The notes beneath the pieces were generated by a model. The model made no database searches. It worked only from the letters and a program-made list of their open reading frames with translations, and had not been told where the DNA came from. A stretch of 9,085 bases of DNA. Origin: Euryarchaeota archaeon UBA602. GTDB lineage: Archaea > Thermoplasmatota > Poseidoniia > Poseidoniales > Thalassarchaeaceae. Below, piece by piece: positions 1 to 5,566 of the stretch (the first letter of the stretch is position 1; every line of letters starts with the position of its first letter). A program made the translations under genes and the position numbers. Where the stretch lies: assembly GCA_002498455.1 (NCBI GenBank), contig DAHO01000036.1, positions 1-9,085 of the forward strand. Reading direction: 5' to 3'.

Positions 1-1439
1 AAAATGAAAATTGTTGAAATGATGAGTGAACCGCGTATCAAAGGTAATTTTATTCTGTAAAAAATCTGAAAATTGTTCATCCCCAATACTCGAGCGTTGT
101 CATCGTATTCTTGGTCATAGGATCTCAACCTAGGCAACATGATTCGAACGACGAAGGGCGTTGTCAGCATAATGTGTGCCAGAGCAGGAAGCGGCCAGAA
201 ATTGTATGCAATATCAATGTTCAATTTGATGATACCAAGTAGAACTCCTAAGCCTACCATTCCTGCACTAAGTGCAAATGGTAGCATGGAAAAAAGATCC
301 AAACAGTATGCAGTTTTTGGATAATCCTTCTCCAAATCATGAATTGCAGATGCCAGCAAATAACCCAATGGGAGTGAAACCATTAACGCAATCGTCGCAT
401 AACCCAATGAATTAGCGACGGCATCAATCATGGGTGGGAATGAATACGACCCATGAATCGCTTCAGACCATCCTTCTAAACCCCATCTTGAGGTATTTGC
501 ATCTTGTCCCAATTCACGAATTCGGAATGAACCCAAAACCACAGAGAGGAGTGGTAACATTGCGAAAATCAACGCGGGAATCAGTATTAGCCACCCCCGG
601 GGATTCTTCTTTTGCGCATGATAAATACTCGATTGGGTTAATTTGACTTGTCTGTTTTTTTGGATGAATGATGTGAGCCAAAGCGAAATTAGGAGTATTG
701 TAAATTGTATCAGTGACGCACCCATCACGATATCGGAGGTAAATTCCATGTACCCTTCAATTCCTGCTGAGGAAGAGATTGTAGCCATCATACTTTCCAA
801 TGTACTGTCGCGAATCGTGATCCACTTTACCAATGCGAAGGAAGTAAATGAGAACACGAAAGTCATGCATGCAGCAGCCGCAACCGATGGTGCCAACATT
901 GGCCACCACAGGTTTCTGAATCGAGCGAACATCTTCCTTCCATTTGGCAACAAACGTAACTGTTCTTCCAGTGCGGGATTCAGTGTCGAAAGAACCGGCT
1001 CACAAAATCGAATGACCAATGCCATGTTGAACCATGCATGAGAGATGATCAGTGTCAACCACCATGTTTCTTCATTCGTTCGAATATCGAATCCACTGGG
1101 GCCGATGATTGTCAAAAATCCCATCGCTGCAATAATCGAGGGGATTACGAAAGGCAGTGTGAGGAGGGTTCTGATTAGAGATTCAAATCGCCACTTGTAT
1201 CTGCCCAACATCCACGATATGGGAATCCCGATCATCAGTGTAATGATTGTGGAAGATAATGCCTGAAAAAATGTGAATTTCAGTACATTCTGTGAGATAT
1301 AGTTCTCATCAAGGGAGCCAATCCAATCTACGGGTGTAATCCCGGTTACCGAAACCAAACGCTCTATGGCTAAAGCCAATGGGATGATGATTATCGCTGA
1401 ATATAAGGTGACAGCGGCCAAATTGGCAATCTTTTTCAT
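1..1439 (-). CDS. thiP: Thiamine ABC transporter permease ThiP, 3' end missing
   Basis: Membrane permease of a thiamine (or thiamine-derivative) ABC importer. The frame is open from ATG at 1439 to the left edge, giving 479 codons; the C-terminus lies outside the window. I translated it by hand. It has many hydrophobic segments and two permease halves. Each half carries an EAA-type cytoplasmic loop that docks the ATPase: residues about 154-180 (NPALEEQLRLLPNGRKMF and onward) and about 445-466 (DDNARVLGMNNFQIFYRIKL). A basic hydrophilic linker near residues 260-282 separates the halves. Two fused halves are typical of the ThiP/FbpB permeases; E. coli ThiP is 536 residues, so roughly 50-60 residues are probably missing. 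The ATG directly follows the thiB stop (TGAATG), and AGGTGA lies 4 nt upstream, so translation is probably coupled to thiB. The thiamine assignment comes from thiB and the TPP riboswitch. Taken alone, the permease could equally be an iron or phosphonate type. Confidence 0.87.
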   Translation of the reverse strand, partial: MKKIANLAAVTLYSAIIIIPLALAIERLVSVTGITPVDWIGSLDENYISQNVLKFTFFQALSSTIITLMIGIPISWMLGRYKWRFESLIRTLLTLPFVIPSIIAAMGFLTIIGPSGFDIRTNEETWWLTLIISHAWFNMALVIRFCEPVLSTLNPALEEQLRLLPNGRKMFARFRNLWWPMLAPSVAAAACMTFVFSFTSFALVKWITIRDSTLESMMATISSSAGIEGYMEFTSDIVMGASLIQFTILLISLWLTSFIQKNRQVKLTQSSIYHAQKKNPRGWLILIPALIFAMLPLLSVVLGSFRIRELGQDANTSRWGLEGWSEAIHGSYSFPPMIDAVANSLGYATIALMVSLPLGYLLASAIHDLEKDYPKTAYCLDLFSMLPFALSAGMVGLGVLLGIIKLNIDIAYNFWPLPALAHIMLTTPFVVRIMLPRLRSYDQEYDDNARVLGMNNFQIFYRIKLPLIRGSLIISTIFI

Positions 1440-2573
1440 TCAGTCACCTGATGTCATAGCCGAATTCCATTGTTGAAGCCATAACTCCATGTTCTCAGCT
1501 ATTTCTTGCATCGATATTTCAGCGGGCTCTGATGGCACGGTTGAGTGATATCTGTATCCATTGGCAGTGGGTAGATCTTCCCCTTCCAACACGGAATACA
1601 TCAGATTCTGTTCAGGCATTTGCGAATTGACTTGTTCACTCAACAGATAGTCGATGAATTCCGATGCAGCCTCAACATTTCCGCCAGTGACCGCGGCGGC
1701 ATACTCAACTTGGAAGAACGAACTTTGAGGTAAATCGAGTGATGCAGACTTGGTCCAGTTCTCATTATACCATGATTCAACACCCGGCGAATGACAGTAA
1801 GAGACTGTGATGTGTGCATCTCCAATGTATCCCTCGGTCCATTCACCATAACCACCGGAGTAGTGAGTTTCATAGGCTTCAGTCCAACCAGATGTGATGA
1901 TAACATCGTTCTCTTCCATTGCTGACCACCACTGTTTGAACGAATCTGACGAGTCCTCAGAATACGAGAAGTAATCCAGGGTAGCGAGCATGAACGCTCT
2001 TCCGGGGCTACTTGAGACGGGCGATGGGATTGCAACCTTGCCTCGCCACTCCTCCTCAGTAAGATTCCACAAGTTGGTAGGGACAGTCATATTCTCACCA
2101 TCAACAATACTCGTATCATAGTTCAGGCAGACATAGCCCATATCGAACGGTACCGCCAGCGAACCGCTGTATGGCAACAATGCGGCTTCGGAAATCGGCG
2201 TATTTTGCGATGGTGATGCCGACAAAATATTCGCTTGATGCTCCGTCAAAACTCCACGATTGATTGCTGTTTGTAGGTACGTATTGTCGAGTCCAATTGC
2301 GAGGTCAATATTCTCAGTACCTTCATTCTGAATCAGGTAATCCAAAATCGATCCAGCATCATCGAGTTTGACCAAAGTCACACTCAGGCCTGATTCATTT
2401 TCAAATTGTTGAATCATGTCATCGGTTAGTGCCAAGACATCGTAGGTGATGATGACCAATTCATTGTCTTGTTCTTCATTTCCTATACATCCTGAGAATG
2501 GAATCATCAGCAATAGCATAACTACAATCAAAAGACTTAGGCGGTTTTTCTGCGAAATCAGGTTTTTCTTCAT
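1440..2573 (-). CDS. thiB: Thiamine-binding lipoprotein ThiB of an ABC importer
   Basis: Extracellular solute-binding lipoprotein that delivers thiamine to the permease encoded next to it. From the ATG at 2573 it has 377 residues. A basic start (MKKNLISQKNR) leads into a hydrophobic stretch and the lipobox FSGC, with the lipidated cysteine at residue 29. The mature part has hallmarks of the ThiB family, which I recognise from memory: ELVIITYDV at the start, LDDAGSILDYLI, DLAIGLDNTYL, VPFDMGYVCLNYD, WRGKVAIPSPVSSSPGRAF and GWTEAYE, followed by a C-terminal EFIDYLLSEQVNSQMPEQNL segment. E. coli ThiB is 327 residues; the extra length is mostly the leader and some loops. An upstream in-frame ATG at 2594 would add MPAEGEK, but it falls inside the riboswitch aptamer. 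The 2573 start has GGAGG 8 nt upstream and places the positive charges of the leader at the N-terminus, so I prefer it. The stop abuts the thiP start. Confidence 0.92.
   Translation of the reverse strand: MKKNLISQKNRLSLLIVVMLLLMIPFSGCIGNEEQDNELVIITYDVLALTDDMIQQFENESGLSVTLVKLDDAGSILDYLIQNEGTENIDLAIGLDNTYLQTAINRGVLTEHQANILSASPSQNTPISEAALLPYSGSLAVPFDMGYVCLNYDTSIVDGENMTVPTNLWNLTEEEWRGKVAIPSPVSSSPGRAFMLATLDYFSYSEDSSDSFKQWWSAMEENDVIITSGWTEAYETHYSGGYGEWTEGYIGDAHITVSYCHSPGVESWYNENWTKSASLDLPQSSFFQVEYAAAVTGGNVEAASEFIDYLLSEQVNSQMPEQNLMYSVLEGEDLPTANGYRYHSTVPSEPAEISMQEIAENMELWLQQWNSAMTSGD
1444..1449 (-). promoter_or_regulatory. Ribosome binding site of thiP
   Basis: AGGTGA on the minus strand lies 4 nt before the thiP ATG, inside the last codons of thiB. 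The spacing is short but supports re-initiation at the abutting TGAATG junction. Confidence 0.5.
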
Positions 2574-2576
2574 TTT

Positions 2577-2660
2577 TTCTCCCTCCGCTGGCATTACCCA
2601 GATCAGGTCAATGGGTCGCCATCAAAAGATGACCTCTCAGCAAATGCTCCCCAGTCTGTG
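2577..2660 (-). promoter_or_regulatory. TPP riboswitch (THI element) controlling thiB-thiP
   Basis: RNA aptamer for thiamine pyrophosphate in the thiB leader. On the minus strand the conserved blocks occur in order: CTGGGGAGC (2654-2646 region), GCTGAGA (2641-2635), ACCC with a following A (about 2616-2612), CCTGATCTGG (2607-2598), TAATGCCAGCG (2596-2586) and GGAGGGAG (2586-2579). The pairings I can draw are P2 TGGG/CCCA, a small P3 AGC/GCT, an optional P3a arm CATC-TTTT-GATG, and P5 CTGG/CCAG. P1 is very weak, only about 2 bp. There is no U-tract or separate anti-SD stem between aptamer and start codon. The thiB ribosome binding site is part of the aptamer's 3' strand, which implies direct translational repression by TPP. 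TPP riboswitches with thiamine transport genes are known in Thermoplasmatales archaea. The 5' boundary is approximate; it lies about 17-20 nt after the dehydrogenase stop. Confidence 0.95.
2581..2586 (-). promoter_or_regulatory. Ribosome binding site of thiB inside the TPP aptamer
   Basis: GGAGGG on the minus strand, 7-8 nt before the ATG at 2573. The same bases are the conserved 3' strand of the TPP aptamer (P4/P1 side), so ligand binding should hide the site. It decides the thiB start in favour of 2573 over 2594. Confidence 0.8.
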
Positions 2661-2677
2661 GTGATGAATTAGACTCT

Positions 2678-4306
2678 TCAATCTTTGTTATCAGATTCCA
2701 TAAACGGATATCTCCAATCCTGAGGAATGTCGAGGGTGTGCTTGACGCTGCGAGGACTAATCCATCGCAACAGGTTGAGTGGGCCTCCAGCTTTGTCATT
2801 GGTTCCAGATGCCCTGGCGCCTCCGAAGGGTTGCTGTGCAACAACAGCACCGGTGGGCTTGTCATTGATGTAGAAGTTCCCAGCAGTGAATCGAAGTGCA
2901 TTGAATGCCGTCTGGATATCCGCATCATTGGTTGCAAAAATAGACCCAGTTAGAGCGTATGGGCTCGCCTTGTCACAAACCTCTAGCACGTTGACAAAGT
3001 CGTCATCTTCGTAAACATACACGGTCAGCACGGGTCCAAAGATTTCCTCGACCATCGATTCGTAATTTGGATCGGTTGTGACAATGATGGTGGGTTCAAT
3101 GAACCAGCCTACACTGTCATCGTAACCTCCACCGACAATCACTTCGCAAGCATCGCTGGATTTCGCTCGCTCAATGTAACCTGAGATTTTATCGAAGGCC
3201 CGCTGGTCAATTACAGCGGTCATGAAGTTGGTGAAGTCGCGAGCATCACCCATGGTGATTTTTCCGACCTCATCGCACAATGGCCCGGAAATTCGCCCCC
3301 ACACCGATTGGGGCACATAAGCGCGAGAGGCTGCCGAACACTTCTGTCCTTGGTACTCAAAGGAACCCCGCAATAAGGCGACTAGTAGACCTTGCTCGTC
3401 ACATTCTGGGTGAGCAACAACGAAGTCCTTGCCACCAGTTTCTCCAACGATACGTGGATAGGATTTGAGCATGGGCAGAGATCGGCCAATGTTCTGCCAA
3501 AGGCCTTGGAACACGGCGGTAGAACCGGTAAAATGGACACCTGCCAAATCGGAGTTTGACATGCACACTTCAGTGATTTCTGCACCACTGCTTGGAACGA
3601 AGTTGATGACTCCAGCCGGGACACCGGCTTCCATCATCAATTCCATCAAGACGTAATTGGAATGGTAGGAGTTGCGACTGGGCTTCCAAACCGCAGTGTT
3701 CCCCAAAATGGCTGGTGCACTCGGTAGGTTCGCGGCAATGCTGCTAAAATTAAACGGGGTAATTGCGAGTATAAATCCCTCCAAAGGTCGAATCTCAGTA
3801 CTATTTTTGACCCCGGTTGGGGAGACAAGAGGTTGGTACATGTCGTGGAATTCACGCGCATAATGGCAGTTGAAATTCCAGAAATCAATCAACTCGCATG
3901 CAGAATCGATTTCGGCTTGAAAAGCCGTCTTACTCTGGTTCAACATTGTCGATGCGTTGACCTTCATGCGCCAATCACCTGCCAACATTTCTGCGGCGCG
4001 CTCAAAGATTGCACATCGTGCCTCGAGACCCAAATCGATCCAGTCGGATTGGGCATCGATTGCAGCCTGACATGCTGCTGCAATCTCTGCCTTCCCTGCC
4101 AAATGCACATTTGCCAAAATGTGTCCATGTTTGTGAGGGATTACTTGAGTTGTTGTGTTGCCTGTGAACACCTTCTCACCGTTGATGATGCAAGGTATTT
4201 CAACAACTTCTGACATTTGTCGGTCTAACTCGGATTGCAATGCGACTCGTTCCGGACTTCCGGGCGCGTAACCTAGGATGGGCTCGTTTACGGGGTGGCT
4301 GGACAT
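2678..4306 (-). CDS. pruA: L-glutamate gamma-semialdehyde (1-pyrroline-5-carboxylate) dehydrogenase, ALDH4A1 type
   Basis: Oxidises glutamate gamma-semialdehyde, the open form of 1-pyrroline-5-carboxylate, to glutamate with NAD+. This is the second step of proline breakdown and also serves arginine/ornithine breakdown. It is a cytosolic enzyme of 542 residues, close to the roughly 560 of animal ALDH4A1. Catalytic features are all present: oxyanion Asn186 in TPFNF, FTGS (259-262) of the NAD-binding fold, general base Glu289 in GETGGK, nucleophile Cys323 in FEYQGQKCSAASR, and EIFGPV at 421-426. Near the C-terminus, AGNFYINDKPTGAVVAQQPF followed by GGARASGTNDKAGGP is diagnostic of the P5C dehydrogenase subfamily (TIGR01236-like). 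The ATG at 4306 has GGAGGG 8 nt upstream. It is a stand-alone enzyme, with no proline dehydrogenase fused to it or in the window. It is divergent from gcvT and immediately upstream of the thiB riboswitch. Confidence 0.95.
   Translation of the reverse strand: MSSHPVNEPILGYAPGSPERVALQSELDRQMSEVVEIPCIINGEKVFTGNTTTQVIPHKHGHILANVHLAGKAEIAAACQAAIDAQSDWIDLGLEARCAIFERAAEMLAGDWRMKVNASTMLNQSKTAFQAEIDSACELIDFWNFNCHYAREFHDMYQPLVSPTGVKNSTEIRPLEGFILAITPFNFSSIAANLPSAPAILGNTAVWKPSRNSYHSNYVLMELMMEAGVPAGVINFVPSSGAEITEVCMSNSDLAGVHFTGSTAVFQGLWQNIGRSLPMLKSYPRIVGETGGKDFVVAHPECDEQGLLVALLRGSFEYQGQKCSAASRAYVPQSVWGRISGPLCDEVGKITMGDARDFTNFMTAVIDQRAFDKISGYIERAKSSDACEVIVGGGYDDSVGWFIEPTIIVTTDPNYESMVEEIFGPVLTVYVYEDDDFVNVLEVCDKASPYALTGSIFATNDADIQTAFNALRFTAGNFYINDKPTGAVVAQQPFGGARASGTNDKAGGPLNLLRWISPRSVKHTLDIPQDWRYPFMESDNKD
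2697..2704 (-). promoter_or_regulatory. Weak candidate TATA element for the riboswitch transcript
   Basis: TTTATGGA on the minus strand, inside the last codons of the dehydrogenase gene, about 40 nt upstream of the aptamer. An archaeal TATA box here would start RNA near 2675, just before the aptamer. The match is poor and no clear BRE is seen. The alternative is read-through from the dehydrogenase gene. Confidence 0.2.
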
Positions 4307-4314
4307 GCGCTCAA

Positions 4315-4320
4315 CCCTCC
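4315..4320 (-). promoter_or_regulatory. Ribosome binding site of the P5C dehydrogenase gene
   Basis: GGAGGG on the minus strand, 8 nt from the ATG at 4306. It is a strong SD and supports that start. Confidence 0.7.
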
Positions 4321-4329
4321 CGATACAGT

Positions 4330-4351
4330 GTTTGATGGTTCCGAATCAAAC
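4330..4351. promoter_or_regulatory. 22-bp dyad in the divergent intergenic region, candidate operator
   Basis: GTTTGAT, 8 nt, then ATCAAAC: a perfect 7-bp inverted repeat with centre-to-centre spacing of about 15 bp, roughly 1.5 helical turns. It lies in the only space between the divergent dehydrogenase and gcvT genes. A smaller inverted repeat, ATCGC-CGA-GCGAT, follows at 4360-4372. The dyad is directly visible; its role as a binding site for a regulator of both genes is inference. I see no convincing TATA box for either gene in 4307-4401. Confidence 0.4.
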
Positions 4352-4401
4352 CTGAGCCAATCGCCGAGCGATTCAAGGGCTGACCATGTGGCCCTCGCGT
4401 C

Positions 4402-5526
4402 ATGTCAGAAGGCGAGTTGATTCGCACCGCACTCTACGATGCACATGTCGAAAGAGGAGGAAACATTGTCGATTTCCACGGATTTGAATTACCGATTTGG
4501 TATACATCGATGATGGAAGAACACCTCAATACCCGAGAAAATGCCGGTTTGTTCGATGTGTCTCACATGGGCTTCTTCCGATTTACCGGTGAGAACGTGC
4601 GTCTGTGGATGGATGATGTGGGTACTCAAAAAGCCAGTGCAATCCCGCCGGGACGTTGTGCTTACACACACTTCCTTGACCAAGAGGGTCTCATCATTGA
4701 TGACATGATTTTCTGCGTTGTCAGTGAGACCGAAATTTTGGGTGTGCCCAATGCCAGCATGATCAATCATATGTGGGAACATTTTCACACCAACATTGTG
4801 GAAGGTATCACGATTGAGAACCTCTCCGATGACACGAGTATTCTGGCTCTGCAAGGTCCCTATTCTCCACAAATCTTGGAATCGATTTTGGGAGCTGGAA
4901 ATGTTACTCGACACTTCCATGGACAAACCATTGTGGAGAATGAATTGGGCATTACTGGTTGGGTCCAAGGTACAGGTTACACGGGTGAGAGAGGATTCGA
5001 AATCTTTGTTCCAAATTCACAAGTCAAGTCGCTTTGGGATGCTCTACTCGATGATGGTGGACACGGCATTTGTCCCGTCGGTTTGGGTGCGAGAGATACC
5101 CTGAGGATGGAGAAAGGTTTCCTTCTATCGGGCCAAGACTTCTGTCATCCAGACTTGGGTGACGATTCCAATTTACATCGGGATACTGCAGAAACTTTCG
5201 TGCCGTTCGGATTGAACTTAGATCACGACTTCATTGGTAAGTCTCGGGTCGAATCTACCAAGGCAAAACAGCTTGATGGTTCTGGAATCAAGTGGCTTGG
5301 ATTGAAAGCGACAGGGAAGGGCCCATTCCCCCGCATGGGTCATGCCGTTCTGAAAGACGGAGTTCAAGTTGGAATCATCACATCCGGTGGCCCCTCGCCT
5401 AGCCTTGGAAAGGTCGGCATTGGTTTGGCCTACATGGAGGATGTTGAAGTGGGAGATGAGGTTGAAATCGCAGTCAATCCTCGTCGGAATTTGCCCGCTG
5501 TCGTGGTTCGCCCTCCGTTCATTTAG
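4402..5526 (+). CDS. gcvT: Aminomethyltransferase, glycine cleavage system T-protein
   Basis: Transfers the aminomethyl carbon of glycine from the lipoyl arm of H-protein to tetrahydrofolate (or an archaeal pterin), releasing ammonia. It has 374 residues against 364 in E. coli. Family motifs are in order: LYDAHVERGGNIVDFHGFELP (10-30), NAGLFDVSHMG (47-57), YTHFLDQEGLIIDDMI (88-103, containing the catalytic Asp of the family at 100/101), LALQGPYS (148-155), GYTGERGFEIFVP (192-204) and GLGARDTLRMEKGFLLSGQD (227-246). The C-terminal barrel has FIGKSR and ITSGGPSPSLGKVGIG. Between GQD and FVPFGL there is a loop (about 247-264, CHPDLGDDSNLHRDTAET) longer than usual. The other subunits (H, P, L) are not in the window. 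No SD precedes the ATG at 4402, so the mRNA may be leaderless or nearly so. Other GcvT-like folate enzymes such as DmdA or YgfZ are less likely given the motif match. Confidence 0.93.
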   Translation: MSEGELIRTALYDAHVERGGNIVDFHGFELPIWYTSMMEEHLNTRENAGLFDVSHMGFFRFTGENVRLWMDDVGTQKASAIPPGRCAYTHFLDQEGLIIDDMIFCVVSETEILGVPNASMINHMWEHFHTNIVEGITIENLSDDTSILALQGPYSPQILESILGAGNVTRHFHGQTIVENELGITGWVQGTGYTGERGFEIFVPNSQVKSLWDALLDDGGHGICPVGLGARDTLRMEKGFLLSGQDFCHPDLGDDSNLHRDTAETFVPFGLNLDHDFIGKSRVESTKAKQLDGSGIKWLGLKATGKGPFPRMGHAVLKDGVQVGIITSGGPSPSLGKVGIGLAYMEDVEVGDEVEIAVNPRRNLPAVVVRPPFI

Positions 5527-5539
5527 AGTGAACGTTGAA

Positions 5540-5566
5540 ATGGTAACGCCCGAAGGGCGTTGTCAT
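5540..5566 (+). promoter_or_regulatory. 12-bp hairpin covering the start codon of the large surface-protein gene
   Basis: As RNA, ATGGTAACGCCC (5540-5551) can pair with GGGCGTTGTCAT (5555-5566), with a 3-nt loop GAA closed by C-G. Seven inner pairs are perfect (AACGCCC/GGGCGTT); two G-U wobbles (5543/5563 and 5544/5562) and three more Watson-Crick pairs follow. The first two bases of the start codon at 5565 are in the stem. No U-tract follows, so it is not an ordinary terminator. It occupies most of the 38-nt gap after gcvT. A role in holding translation down is inference. Confidence 0.55.

Noticed and set aside
151..165. 15-nt exact match CGAAGGGCGTTGTCA shared with 5551-5565
   Set aside because: One copy is inside thiP coding sequence (opposite strand) and the other in the hairpin before the surface-protein gene. 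A single 15-mer match with no flanking similarity is probably chance.
643..1041. 132-residue plus-strand frame opposite thiP
   Set aside because: The minus strand is open over the whole 1-1439 interval with a well-recognised permease, so this is antisense noise.
4360..4372. Small inverted repeat ATCGC-CGA-GCGAT
   Set aside because: Only 5-bp arms, common by chance, so not called as a separate site.
4489..4968. 159-residue minus-strand frame within gcvT
   Set aside because: It lies entirely antisense to conserved gcvT motifs and shows no recognisable features.
5540..5566. Hairpin as a gcvT transcription terminator
   Set aside because: No U-tract follows, archaeal terminators are mostly U-rich tracts, and the stem includes the next start codon.
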